From Arthrobacter sulfonylureivorans (GTDB lineage Bacteria > Actinomycetota > Actinomycetes > Actinomycetales > Micrococcaceae): a stretch of 64,000 bases of DNA. The DNA lies in contig RJAE01000011.1 of assembly GCA_004000035.1 (NCBI GenBank), positions 62,001 through 126,000 on the forward strand. Reading direction: 5' to 3'. Shown piece by piece: positions 24,819-33,707 of this stretch. The position numbers were made by a program, and so were the translations under genes. The stretch's first letter is position 1, and the number at the start of each line of letters is the position of its first letter. The notes below the pieces were generated by a model. That model did no database searches. It worked only from the letters and a program-made list of their open reading frames with translations, and was not told the DNA's origin.

Positions 24819-26045
24819 TTAGGCGCGTGTGATCAATTGCTGTTGTGCCCAGGCCAATTGCCACTTTTCCAACGGCGTCTGTGCGTTGAGCTGCAATCCC
24901 TGTTCCGGTTCGGTACGCCCCTCTGTCAGGTCCGCAAGGAGGCGCTCGGCTGCCAGCGATGGATAGTCGAGGTAGCCATGGTCGTCTCCGCCATAGAAGG
25001 TGTCCCGATGTGCTTCGTTGAGCGGGGATTTGGTGATCAGGCGGACGGGCAGGTCGGGGTTGGCGATGAAGGCGCGTCCGAAGGCCACAGCATCCACCGT
25101 TCCGCTCGTCACCGCGCGAAGGGCCCGCTCCCGGTCATAGCCACCCGTGGCGATGATTCGGCCAGCGTAGTTCTTGCGCACCCATTTGCTGTCGATGTCG
25201 TCTGCTGGCCGACGTCCCGTCACGGTGTCATCGCCCACGATGCCCGGCTCCACAAGGTGCAAGTAGGCAAGAGCACGTGAAGCGAGGGCGTCCAAAACAT
25301 AGGAGAAAAGCGTCGTCGGATCAGAGTCGGCCATGTCCTGAAAGGTACTGCTCGGGGAGAGACGGACGCCGACTCGTTCTGCCCCCACCACGTTGGTTAT
25401 CGCGTCGACCACCTCCAGGAGCAGACGGGCGCGGTTCTCAATGCTGCCACCGTAGCGGTCCGCGCGCTGGTTCGAACTGTCCTGCAGGAACTGGTCGATC
25501 AAGTACCCGTTGGCCGCGTGCAGCTCTACGCCGTCAAACCCGGCGGTCCGAGCATTAGCGGCTGCCTGTGCGTACTGATGGACGATGGCCGGGATTTCCT
25601 CGGTCTCCAAGGGCCGCGGGATGACGTACGGGACGCGCCCGTCGCGCGCGAAGGTGAGGCCTGAGATCGCGATGGCGGAGGGACCGACCGGCGTCTTACC
25701 CTCGGGCTGGAGGGTCGGGTGTGAAGCCCTGCCCGTGTGCCATAACTGCGCCACGATGGCACCGCCTTCGTTGTGCACCGCGTCGGTGACTGGCTTCCAT
25801 GCCTGGACCTGTTTGTCGTTCCACAAGCCCGGAATGTCTGGGTTGCCCACGCCCTCGGGAGAGATGGCAGTTCCCTCGGAAACAATCAATCCGGCGGAGG
25901 CACGCTGGGCGTAGTAGAGCCTCGCGGAAGGACCTGGACGGCCATCGGGCAGGGCACGGCTACGGGTCAGCGGGGGCATCACGACGCGGTTGGACAGCAA
26001 CAGGGCGCCGAGCTTGACGGGATCGAACAGAGTGACGTCGTGCAT
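24819..26045 (-). CDS. Alkene reductase, Old Yellow Enzyme family (NemA-like)
   Basis: A 408-residue FMN barrel of the classical OYE type: LSNRVVMPPLTRSRA near the N-terminus, GGAIVAQLWHTGRASHP, FDGVELHAANGYLIDQFLQ with the substrate-binding His/Asn pair, and NQRADRYGGSIENRAR. It reduces C=C bonds next to carbonyl or nitro groups using NADPH. It starts at the ATG at 26045 after GGAGAA and lies 81 bases downstream of the hydroxyquinol dioxygenase gene, probably in the same minus-strand operon; it could reduce unsaturated or nitro-aromatic intermediates. Confidence 0.93.
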   Translation of the reverse strand: MHDVTLFDPVKLGALLLSNRVVMPPLTRSRALPDGRPGPSARLYYAQRASAGLIVSEGTAISPEGVGNPDIPGLWNDKQVQAWKPVTDAVHNEGGAIVAQLWHTGRASHPTLQPEGKTPVGPSAIAISGLTFARDGRVPYVIPRPLETEEIPAIVHQYAQAAANARTAGFDGVELHAANGYLIDQFLQDSSNQRADRYGGSIENRARLLLEVVDAITNVVGAERVGVRLSPSSTFQDMADSDPTTLFSYVLDALASRALAYLHLVEPGIVGDDTVTGRRPADDIDSKWVRKNYAGRIIATGGYDRERALRAVTSGTVDAVAFGRAFIANPDLPVRLITKSPLNEAHRDTFYGGDDHGYLDYPSLAAERLLADLTEGRTEPEQGLQLNAQTPLEKWQLAWAQQQLITRA

Positions 26046-26126
26046 AGCTTTTCTCCAAAAGGTGAACGTGCCGCCAAGGTGCGCTTCAAGCTTGTCTTGG
26101 GGCCGGGAACGGTTGCTAATGACGGG

Positions 26127-27044
26127 CTAAGCGTCTGCCGGTGCGAGGACGATGTCGAAGCGGGTTCGTGCCCAGGTTTGGTTGCCGAGGTCGCGGCCGT
26201 CGGGGGTGGGGGTGCCGGCGGGTTGTTGGTCGAATTTTTTGATCAAGGAGTCTTTGACGCCGAAGACGGAGTCGCCGATCTCGATTTGCGGGTCGCCCTC
26301 GACGAAGATGTGGGTGACCAGGGTGCGCAGGTTTTCCGCGGTGACCATGAAGTGTAGGTGGGAGGCACGCACGGGGGAGCGGCCGACTGCTTCGAGCATC
26401 TGCCCTACGGGTCCGTCGTGCGGGATGGGGTAGGGGGTAGGGGTCAGGCCCCAGAATCTGTATTTGCCGTCCTGGTCGGTGTAGAGGTGGGCGCGTCCGG
26501 CGACGCGTCCGTCGGTGTATTGGACGTCGTAGAAACCGTCGTCGTCCGCTTCCCAGACCTCGATCCGGGCGTTTGGCACGGGGTTGCCGTTGGTGTCGGT
26601 GACCGTTCCTTCGACCCAGCAGGGCTGGCCGGCGGCGCCGCCGGCGATGTCCCCGCCGATCGGGATTTCGGGGGCGTCGTTGACGAAGAAGGGCCCGAAC
26701 ACGGTGGCTTCGGTGGCGTTGCCGACGGTCTCGTTGTTCACCGCGATGGTTTGCATGGAGGCGCCGAGGACGTCGGAGAGCAGGATGAATTCCTGGCGTT
26801 TGTCGTCGGTGATGTGCCCGGCGTTGGTGAGGAACTCGATGCCCTTGTTCCATTCGTCTTCGGTGAGGCGGACTTCGCGGATGAAAGCGTGCAGGTGCCG
26901 GGTCAGCGACTGCATCAAGAACTTCAGCCGCGGGTCTTCGGTTTTGTCGAAGGACGCGATGACGGTATCGACGAGTTGCTGCTCGACGGCCTGCTGCTCT
27001 GCGCTGATGCCGCTTCTTCCGGCGGGAGCGGTGGTTTCGGTCAT
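26127..27044 (-). CDS. Hydroxyquinol 1,2-dioxygenase (intradiol)
   Basis: A 305-residue intradiol dioxygenase starting at the ATG at 27044 after AGGAGAAA; the open frame continues upstream only as overlap with the neighbouring gene. The N-terminal dimerisation helices precede [21 protein letters not shown]. The non-haem Fe(III) ligands are a Tyr in [11 protein letters not shown], a Tyr in [13 protein letters not shown] and two His in [12 protein letters not shown]. Hydroxyquinol dioxygenases open benzene-1,2,4-triol to maleylacetate, and the gene next upstream encodes maleylacetate reductase (11-base gap), which makes this substrate assignment strong. Confidence 0.93.
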   Translation of the reverse strand: MTETTAPAGRSGISAEQQAVEQQLVDTVIASFDKTEDPRLKFLMQSLTRHLHAFIREVRLTEDEWNKGIEFLTNAGHITDDKRQEFILLSDVLGASMQTIAVNNETVGNATEATVFGPFFVNDAPEIPIGGDIAGGAAGQPCWVEGTVTDTNGNPVPNARIEVWEADDDGFYDVQYTDGRVAGRAHLYTDQDGKYRFWGLTPTPYPIPHDGPVGQMLEAVGRSPVRASHLHFMVTAENLRTLVTHIFVEGDPQIEIGDSVFGVKDSLIKKFDQQPAGTPTPDGRDLGNQTWARTRFDIVLAPADA

Positions 27045-27055
27045 GACGGTTTCTC

Positions 27056-28117
27056 CTAAAGCCCAGGTGTGGCGCCTGCGGTAGCGGCGCGGAGCAGGTC
27101 GGCGAGGTTCTCCGCCGTGGGTTTGCGTGGGTTGGAGTCCGGGATCACGGGCAGGATGAGCTCGACGGCTTCGGGGATGTTGTCTTCGGTGAAGCCATAG
27201 TCCTTCAGCGCCCTGGGGGCGTCCAGGACCGTGCGGAGGTTGTTCAGGCCCTGAACGGCGTCGTCGGATCCGAACGCTGTCGCGATGCGTGCTGCCGCGT
27301 CCGGTGCTTCCGGGGCGTTGAACGCGAGCACGTAGGGGAGCACGGTGGCGTGGGTCTGGGCGTGGGGCATGTTCCAGGATCCACCGAGGACGTGGCAGAT
27401 CTTGTGATGCATCCCGGACCCGGCGGAGGCGAACGAGACCGCGGCGAGGTAGGCGCCGTAGAGCGCCTGCTCGCGGCCGGGCAGGCCTTGCGGATCCAGT
27501 TTGACCGCGGGGAGGCCGGCGTTGAGCGCGCGGATCCCTTCGGCGGCGAGGGCCTGGTTGATCGGGTCTGCGCGCGGACCCCACATCGAGTCCACGCAGT
27601 GCGCCAGCGCGTTCAGCCCGGAGGCGACGGACAACTCGGCCGGCAGCGAGAGGGTCAGTTCCGCGTCGTAGACCACGGTGGCCGGCAGCACCTTGTTGTC
27701 GGTGCCGGTGGTTTTGCGGGCGGCTTCGGTCAGGCCCCAGACGTTGGTGGCTTCGGAGCCGGCGTAGGTGGTCGGCACCGCGACGATCGGCAGGCCGGTG
27801 GTCATCGCGATGGCTTTGGCCAGCCCGGTGGTGGAACCGCCGCCGACGCAGACCAGCAGGTCAATGCCGTGCTCCTGGGCGGCGGCGCGGGCCTTTTCGG
27901 CCTTCTCGATCGGCACGTGCGGGGCGACGTCGTCGTAGTCCAGCGCCACGTCGATGCCAGCGGCGACCTTGCGGGCGATCGGTGCCTCGAACTCCGAGGC
28001 GATCACCATCACCCGCTTTGCGCCGAGCCGGGCCACTTCCGCGGCCAGGTTCTCCGCGGCCTTGCCCGATCCGAACAACACCCTCTGACCCAGGGTCTCA
28101 TGATTGAAGATCAACAT
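27056..28117 (-). CDS. Maleylacetate reductase
   Basis: A 353-residue iron-containing-alcohol-dehydrogenase family member: [27 protein letters not shown] at the N-terminus, [19 protein letters not shown] for nucleotide binding, the metal-site region [17 protein letters not shown] and [21 protein letters not shown]. It reduces maleylacetate to 3-oxoadipate, the step after hydroxyquinol cleavage. The ATG at 28117 is preferred over a GTG at 28123, as AGGAGG lies 7 bases before the ATG. It is in an operon with the NTF2-like gene upstream and the dioxygenase downstream. Confidence 0.93.
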   Translation of the reverse strand: MLIFNHETLGQRVLFGSGKAAENLAAEVARLGAKRVMVIASEFEAPIARKVAAGIDVALDYDDVAPHVPIEKAEKARAAAQEHGIDLLVCVGGGSTTGLAKAIAMTTGLPIVAVPTTYAGSEATNVWGLTEAARKTTGTDNKVLPATVVYDAELTLSLPAELSVASGLNALAHCVDSMWGPRADPINQALAAEGIRALNAGLPAVKLDPQGLPGREQALYGAYLAAVSFASAGSGMHHKICHVLGGSWNMPHAQTHATVLPYVLAFNAPEAPDAAARIATAFGSDDAVQGLNNLRTVLDAPRALKDYGFTEDNIPEAVELILPVIPDSNPRKPTAENLADLLRAATAGATPGL

Positions 28118-28138
28118 TTCCACTCCTCCTAGCGGGCC

Positions 28139-28555
28139 TTAGGCTGCGGCAACTGGCTTGGGCGTGGGCTGGTAGGCCAGGAATTTCCAGTCATCGTCTT
28201 CCCGGACCCAGACCCCGATGGCGCTGTTCTCCAACCGCTTGGCGGCACCTGCGGCGGTGATATCGGCGTTCATCTCGCCGACGACGACGGCGACATCCCC
28301 GACGACAATGATGTTTTCTATCGGATGCTCGATGCGGTGGTACACGTAATGACCCGCACGGCACTTCTGCAAGTACGACTCGAGGGAATCACGCTCCCCA
28401 TTCGAATGCGTATACACAAGCTCCGGATGGCAGAGGGCAGCGAAAGCATCAAAGTCCCCGCTCACCACTGCCTCATAGCGCCGCCCCTCAAGTGCTCGGA
28501 GGTGATTCGTGGTCTGCTCTACATCCGTAGCGCTCAAAGTGTCTGACTCGGTCAT
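28139..28555 (-). CDS. NTF2-like/SnoaL-fold protein
   Basis: A 138-residue single domain of the NTF2 superfamily: LEGRRYEAVVSGDFDAFAALCHPELVYTHSNG and SAIGVWVREDDDWKFLAYQPTP. Such proteins bind or transform small hydrophobic molecules, and the ring-hydroxylating beta subunits share the fold. It is the first gene of the hydroxyquinol operon, 21 bases before maleylacetate reductase, so it may help make or bind an aromatic intermediate. No catalytic assignment is supported. Confidence 0.85.
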   Translation of the reverse strand: MTESDTLSATDVEQTTNHLRALEGRRYEAVVSGDFDAFAALCHPELVYTHSNGERDSLESYLQKCRAGHYVYHRIEHPIENIIVVGDVAVVVGEMNADITAAGAAKRLENSAIGVWVREDDDWKFLAYQPTPKPVAAA

Positions 28556-28689
28556 CAGCAACCTGCTTTCAAGAAGGTGGGTTCGGCCAGATGGGCTCTC
28601 AGCCAACGGTAGCCAGCAGCACATCTAGTGTCAATCACTGGTGGACACTGGTGGAGAACACTCGGGTACTAGAGTGCGCATAATTTCTG

Positions 28690-28710
28690 GGCATTCTGCC
28701 CAAGAATGCC
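28690..28710. promoter_or_regulatory. Perfect 8-bp inverted repeat in the hydroxyquinol/sugar-ABC divergent gap
   Basis: GGCATTCT-GCCCA-AGAATGCC forms a perfect palindrome with a 5-base spacer, 134 bases upstream of the NTF2-like start. A TTGACA (28728-28733) lies just after it on the plus strand, pointing to the ABC genes. It is a candidate operator for one or both directions. Confidence 0.5.
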
Positions 28711-28833
28711 GTTCACTTCGTAATATGTTGACAAGTGATACGCAACACTCTTGAATAAGGAGTGCACAGTGTGTTGTAGCAATAGTGAACAGCATGCTGC
28801 GGACCATTCTTGCGATTACGGGGAGACAGAGCC

Positions 28834-29907
28834 GTGACCATCACCGATTTTCCACAGCGGGACGCCTCCGGCAGTACGGAAAAACCTCAGGACCGGCGAC
28901 CGATCGGCCCGGGCCGGACCGGTTTGCTGTCCTTCACCGGCCGTTCCTCCGGTCTGATGATGATCCTGATAGCTACCGCGGCCCTCTTTGCCGTCAGCGC
29001 CGCACTCGCGCCCCAGAGCGTTGCCCCGGGCGCCCTGGCCAGCATGCTGCCGTTCGCGGCTATCTTGGCAGTGGTTGCCATCGGCCAGACGCTGGTTATC
29101 CAGCAGGGCGGCATTGACTTGTCGGTGCCGGGAGCCTTTTCCCTTTCGGTGGTGCTGGTAACCAAGCTGCCCAACGGTGACAACTCGATGGTCTTGCTGG
29201 CGATCTTGCTAGCCCTGCTGACCACCGCGGTTGCCGGGTTGATAAGTGGTTTCGTGGTGGCCTATCTGAGGGTTGCTCCTATCGTGGCTACGCTCGGGAT
29301 GAATGCGGTCCTGGTCGGGGCCACGTGGGCGGTTTCCGGAGGCGCTTCGCGTCGCACACCCAGCGGGCTTTACGGATTCGTCAGCTCGTCATTTTTTGGG
29401 GTGCCGGTGACAGTCCTGTTCGCGGTAGGACTGACGGTGCTCATGGCGTTCATCATCCAGCGGACGGCCTTCGGCCGGCGGTTCGAAATCACCGGCGCAA
29501 ATCCCCTGGTCGCTGCGGCGGCTGGTATTCGCCCTCAGCCATACCAGCTATCCGCTTATATAGGCGCGAGTGTGATGTACTCCTTGGCCGGCATCCTGCT
29601 GGCTGGAGTTGTCAACACGCCCGGAATTAACCAGGGCGACGCTTACCTTCTGCCTTCCGTCGCGGTGGTCGTGCTGGGCGGAACCTCCCTGATGGGCGGC
29701 AAGGGCAGCGTCATTGCCAGCGCGGTAGCTGCACTTTTCTTCACGCAGGTAGACCGGCTTGTCCTCACCATGGGGCTCGGCTACGGCATCCAGGTCCTGA
29801 TCCAGGCGTTGGCCCTGGCTGTGGGCGTGGCATTGCATGGCAACGTCCTGAAAGAAAGGCTGCGTGGTCCATTCAAACCCCGGGCCGCTTCGCCGGCGTC
29901 CGACTGA
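28834..29907 (+). CDS. ABC transporter permease, ribose/xylose (RbsC) type
   Basis: A 357-residue membrane protein with about nine hydrophobic helices. Family marks are QTLVIQQGGIDLSVPGAFSLS, GFVVAYLRVAPIVATLGMNAVL, FEITGANPLVAAAAGI and LPSVAVVVLGGTSLMGGKGS. It starts at a GTG (28834) after GGGGAGA. The operon also encodes a ribose-type binding lipoprotein and an ATPase with its own fused permease, so this stand-alone permease is probably the second half of a heterodimeric channel for a sugar or polyol. Confidence 0.92.
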   Translation: MTITDFPQRDASGSTEKPQDRRPIGPGRTGLLSFTGRSSGLMMILIATAALFAVSAALAPQSVAPGALASMLPFAAILAVVAIGQTLVIQQGGIDLSVPGAFSLSVVLVTKLPNGDNSMVLLAILLALLTTAVAGLISGFVVAYLRVAPIVATLGMNAVLVGATWAVSGGASRRTPSGLYGFVSSSFFGVPVTVLFAVGLTVLMAFIIQRTAFGRRFEITGANPLVAAAAGIRPQPYQLSAYIGASVMYSLAGILLAGVVNTPGINQGDAYLLPSVAVVVLGGTSLMGGKGSVIASAVAALFFTQVDRLVLTMGLGYGIQVLIQALALAVGVALHGNVLKERLRGPFKPRAASPASD

Positions 29908-29966
29908 GACCCCCCTTAACCATTTTTGAACACCAGAGTTCAGCTCCAACGACGAAGGAATAGACA

Positions 29967-31052
29967 ATGCGAATGAAGAGGTTTTTGACCGCTGCTGTGG
30001 CATCTGGCGCAGCCGTAACCCTGCTTGCAGGTTGCTCCGGCGCGGGCGACAGCGCGGAAGCAGCCAGTGCCGGTGACCGGCCCGCTTGGTGTGGCGAGAC
30101 CGAAGCTGTCATCGGTTTTGCCGACGGTTATGGCGGCAACAGCTGGAAGCGGCTGAACCGTGTCGAACTGGAAGAGGAACTGTCAAAGTGCTCCAGCGTC
30201 ACTGACTTCATCTACTCCGACGCCCAGGGGGACACCCAGAAGGCCATCGCCGACATCAACAGCCTGGCCTCGCAGGGAGCCAACGGCATCCTGGCCTTCC
30301 CGGACGCCGGGGAAGCCATCCTGCCGGCGTTGCGCTCCGCGTACAAGTCGGATATTGCCGTGGTGCCCTACCGCGTCTCTCCCGGTGGGGAGGCGGGCAG
30401 GGACTACACGACGTTCGTCGCCTCCGACTTCGAGGAGATCGGACGCCTGTGGGCGAAGTGGCTCGTTGATTCGTTGCCGGAAGGCGGTAACGTGCTCTTC
30501 CTTGGCGGCCCGCCGGCCAACTCACAGAACATGCAGGTGTATGCCGGCCTCCAGGAAATTCTGAAGGACCGGCCGGAGATCAAGTTCATTGGTGAGGAGC
30601 CGTTCACCCCAACGGACTGGAATCCGGCCAAAACCCAAGAGGTCACCGCCACGATGCTCTCCCGGTACCCGAAGATCGACGCCGTGGTGGCCGACTTCGC
30701 AGCCACCAGCATCCTCAGCGCCTTCGAACAGGCAGGCCGGCCAATTCCGCTGATTGCCACGGCAGACGTCAACGGCCTCTCATGCCAATACGACAAGCTC
30801 AAACCGAGTAATCCCGACTTCGAACTGCTCACCGTTAATTCGCAGACTTCAATGGTCCGGCTCGCTGCCCAGCACGTCGTCGCCGAGGCGACCGGTGGCG
30901 TGGCGCCGACCGAAACTGCGGACGTGCCGTTCGTGTTCGAAGACTCGGTGAGCGGGGAGCCCAACGCTCCCAAGTGTGACCCGAATCTGCCCGAGGATGC
31001 CCTGTTGTCCAGTTCGCTGGACATTGAAAAAATCGCCGAAGTCCTGAAGTGA
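29967..31052 (+). CDS. Sugar-type ABC substrate-binding lipoprotein (periplasmic-binding-protein type 1)
   Basis: A 361-residue lipoprotein with lipobox LAGC (Cys23). The mature part has the RbsB/XylF type 1 fold: DAQGDTQKAIADINSLASQGANGILAFPD, VASDFEEIGRLWAKWLV, NVLFLGGPPANSQNMQVYAGLQEIL and YPKIDAVVADFAATSILSAF. These proteins bind pentoses, inositols or autoinducer-like polyols outside the cell. It starts at the ATG at 29967 after AAGGAA. A strong hairpin lies between this gene and the ATPase gene. Confidence 0.92.
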   Translation: MRMKRFLTAAVASGAAVTLLAGCSGAGDSAEAASAGDRPAWCGETEAVIGFADGYGGNSWKRLNRVELEEELSKCSSVTDFIYSDAQGDTQKAIADINSLASQGANGILAFPDAGEAILPALRSAYKSDIAVVPYRVSPGGEAGRDYTTFVASDFEEIGRLWAKWLVDSLPEGGNVLFLGGPPANSQNMQVYAGLQEILKDRPEIKFIGEEPFTPTDWNPAKTQEVTATMLSRYPKIDAVVADFAATSILSAFEQAGRPIPLIATADVNGLSCQYDKLKPSNPDFELLTVNSQTSMVRLAAQHVVAEATGGVAPTETADVPFVFEDSVSGEPNAPKCDPNLPEDALLSSSLDIEKIAEVLK

Positions 31053-31074
31053 CTTCCGCCCCTCTGTAGTACTT

Positions 31075-31113
31075 GCCGGCTGTGGATCCGGAAGGAATGG
31101 ATCCACAGCCGGC
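31075..31113 (+). terminator. Intercistronic 15-bp hairpin after the binding-protein gene
   Basis: GCCGGCTGTGGATCC (31075-31089) and its exact complement (31099-31113) flank a 9-base loop just before the ribosome site of the ATPase gene. Such elements often give high binding-protein and low ATPase expression from one transcript. Confidence 0.7.
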
Positions 31114-31132
31114 TCTTCCCAAAGGAGTCCTT

Positions 31133-33652
31133 GTGACTGAGCTTGCCACCAAAGCAGCCGCTCCCGTGCTGAAAGTTTCAGGAGTTACGAAACGCTTTGG
31201 TCTTGTTACTGCCCTGAAGAATGTGGACCTGGAAATCCGGCCGGGGGAGGTCCATGCACTGCTCGGCGAAAACGGGGCAGGCAAATCGACGCTGATGTCC
31301 ATCATTTCCGGTACCCAGGCGCCCACCGAGGGAACGATCAGCGTTGGCAATATGGAGAAACCGCGTCTCACCATTGCCGACGCCATGGAGTCGGGGATTT
31401 CGATCGTGCATCAGACACCGGCGCTGCTGCCGGATCTGACGGTCGCCGAGAACCTGGCGCTGGCCATTCCACGGACCTTGCGGCCGTCCATTTTTTCCAT
31501 GGATGCGTGGGTACGGGAAAAGCTGGCGGCCGTGGGGTCCAACGTCGATCCCAACGCTAAATGTGAGGACTTGCCGATCGCCGAAAGGCAATTGATCGAG
31601 ATCGCCAAGGCCCTGGCGATCGACACCAAGGTCCTCATCCTTGACGAGCCGACGGCCCCGCTGGTTCAGGACAAGGTCGATCTCCTGTTCGAACGCATCC
31701 GGAGTGTCGCGGCCGCCGGTGTTGCCGTCGTCTACATCACGCACCGCATTCCGGAAGTGCGCGAACTGGCCGACACGATGACCATCCTGCGGGACGGAGA
31801 GGTCCGAGGCAGCTATGACCCGCGGCAGCTTACGGACGATGAGATCATTGCCCTGATTGCCGGTCGCAGCATTGAGGCGGTCTTCCCGGAGAAGACTGAC
31901 CCGATGCTCCTGAAGGGCGCAGGCCTGGAAGTGGTTTCCCTCAGAGGCAGCGACTTCGCCGACGTCTCTTTCACCGTTCGACCCGGCGAAATCGTTGGTT
32001 TGGCCGGTGTAGCGGGTAACGGGCAGGTCGACCTGTTGCGTTCGCTGGCAGGACTAGGCTCCCCGGTCGGCACGGTCCGCTGGGATGGGAATGACCTCAG
32101 GCTGCGGAAGCCCTCGGATGCAGCCAAGGCCGGCATCGCCTTCATGCCCGCTGACCGTGCCAACGAGGGGGTTCTGGGCGAGTTCTCCATTCGGGAAAAC
32201 TCGGTGCTGGGCGCATTCGGGCGACTGGCCCGCCGCGGCGTCATCGACCGTGCGCAGGAAAACAGGCTGTCCCTGGAAATGTCCCGCGCCCTCACCGTCA
32301 AGGCACCGACCACGGACACCTTGGTTGGCAACCTGTCCGGCGGCAATCAGCAGAAGGTGGTTCTGGCCCGGGCGCTGCTGGCAGACCCAAAGCTTGTACT
32401 GGCCGAAGAGCCCACCCAGGGAGTCGACGCCGGCGCCCGGGCCGAAATCTACTCGCAGCTCCGCGACGCCGCCGCACAGGGCCTTGCCATCTTGGTGGTT
32501 TCTTCGGACGCGGTGGAGCTGGAGGGCCTTTGCGACCGGGTGCTGGTCATGTCCCGAGGCTCCATCGTCGAGGAACTCACCGGAGACCGAGTCACCGAAC
32601 ACAATATGATGCAGGCGATGGTGGCCTCCACGGCGCACCGCAGTTCCTCCTCGTCGGCGGAAGCGAGCAAGCCCCGGTCCCGGAAGCTGCCCGACTGGTT
32701 GAGCCGTTCCATGCCGGGCTATGTGCTGCTGGGCGCCATCTTGGTGCTGACCCTCCTTGGCACTATGCAGAGTCCGCGGTTCCTGGGCGAAGCGAACGTC
32801 TCCTCGGTCCTGCTGGCTGCCACGGCCCTGTCCTTCATTGCGCTCGGGCAACTGCTCGTCGTGCTGACTGGAGGCATTGACCTGTCCGTCGGTCCGCTGA
32901 CCGGATTGGTGCTGGTGATACTTTCATTCTTCTGGGCGGAAGATGCCGGAGCCGGCCTGATCATCCTTGGAGCTGCGGTGAGCGTTGCTGCTGCGCTGGC
33001 AGTGGGTGCGCTCAACGGTGGTCTGGTCCGTGGCCTGAACATCACGCCCGTCGCGGCAACCTTGATCACTTACATTGGTCTGCAGGGTGTTTCCCTACTG
33101 CTGCGTCCTCGGATTGACGGGTATATCGCGTTTCCCATTCTGGACCTGATCAATTACCGGATCGGCCCCATCCCGGTGGCCTTCATCCTTGCGCTGATGC
33201 TCGCCGTCGGCCTGGGGGCACTGCTGAAGTATTCCCGGGCGGGCATGTCGGTGCGTGCGGCGGGCTCGGCGGAGAAAATCGCCGAAAAGGTCGGCGTGCG
33301 GGCTGGCGTGGTCGTTTTTCTTGCCTACTTGGGCTGTTCGCTGCTCACGTTCCTCGGCGGCCTCATGCTGGTGGGCCAGGTCGGCGTCGGCGACCCCACC
33401 CAAGGCGTCGGCTATACGCTCTCGAGCATCACCGCCGTCGTCGTGGCCGGCACTTTGCTGCGCGGCGGCAGCGGCTCTCCCGTCGCGGTTCTGCTCGGAG
33501 CGGTCCTGCTCCAGGTGATCCTGGCCATGGCCAACTTCATGCGCCTTGACACCTCCTGGCAGTTCTGGCTGCAGGGCGTCATCGTGATCGGGGCGGCCGT
33601 ACTCTACATCCAGCTCCAGCGCAGGAAAACAGGAATAACCGCGGGGCAATGA
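31133..33652 (+). CDS. Fused sugar ABC transporter: tandem ATPase domains plus RbsC-type permease
   Basis: An 839-residue fusion. Residues 1-500 hold two ABC domains as in RbsA: Walker A GENGAGKST near residue 45-53, Walker B VLILDEPTAPL and the H-loop YITHR in the first; a degenerate Walker A (VAGNGQVDLL), an intact signature LSGGNQQKVVLARALL and LVLAEEPTQGVD in the second. A Ser-rich linker at about 501-520 leads into a membrane domain (about 525-839) with GQLLVVLTGGIDLSVGPLTG and SSITAVVVAGTLLRGGSGS. It starts at GTG 31133 after AAAGGAG. It pairs with the separate permease at 28.8 kb and the binding lipoprotein. Confidence 0.92.
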   Translation: MTELATKAAAPVLKVSGVTKRFGLVTALKNVDLEIRPGEVHALLGENGAGKSTLMSIISGTQAPTEGTISVGNMEKPRLTIADAMESGISIVHQTPALLPDLTVAENLALAIPRTLRPSIFSMDAWVREKLAAVGSNVDPNAKCEDLPIAERQLIEIAKALAIDTKVLILDEPTAPLVQDKVDLLFERIRSVAAAGVAVVYITHRIPEVRELADTMTILRDGEVRGSYDPRQLTDDEIIALIAGRSIEAVFPEKTDPMLLKGAGLEVVSLRGSDFADVSFTVRPGEIVGLAGVAGNGQVDLLRSLAGLGSPVGTVRWDGNDLRLRKPSDAAKAGIAFMPADRANEGVLGEFSIRENSVLGAFGRLARRGVIDRAQENRLSLEMSRALTVKAPTTDTLVGNLSGGNQQKVVLARALLADPKLVLAEEPTQGVDAGARAEIYSQLRDAAAQGLAILVVSSDAVELEGLCDRVLVMSRGSIVEELTGDRVTEHNMMQAMVASTAHRSSSSSAEASKPRSRKLPDWLSRSMPGYVLLGAILVLTLLGTMQSPRFLGEANVSSVLLAATALSFIALGQLLVVLTGGIDLSVGPLTGLVLVILSFFWAEDAGAGLIILGAAVSVAAALAVGALNGGLVRGLNITPVAATLITYIGLQGVSLLLRPRIDGYIAFPILDLINYRIGPIPVAFILALMLAVGLGALLKYSRAGMSVRAAGSAEKIAEKVGVRAGVVVFLAYLGCSLLTFLGGLMLVGQVGVGDPTQGVGYTLSSITAVVVAGTLLRGGSGSPVAVLLGAVLLQVILAMANFMRLDTSWQFWLQGVIVIGAAVLYIQLQRRKTGITAGQ

Positions 33653-33707
33653 CCCGCGCACTCGCTTCCTTCCATCCCCACCATTTATTCAAGGAGAATC
33701 GAACGTC

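Noticed and set aside
27045-27584. N-terminal extension of the hydroxyquinol dioxygenase frame into maleylacetate reductase
   Set aside because: The added residues are Arg/Pro-rich shadow sequence overlapping another gene; the ATG at 27044 has AGGAGAAA and begins the family homology.
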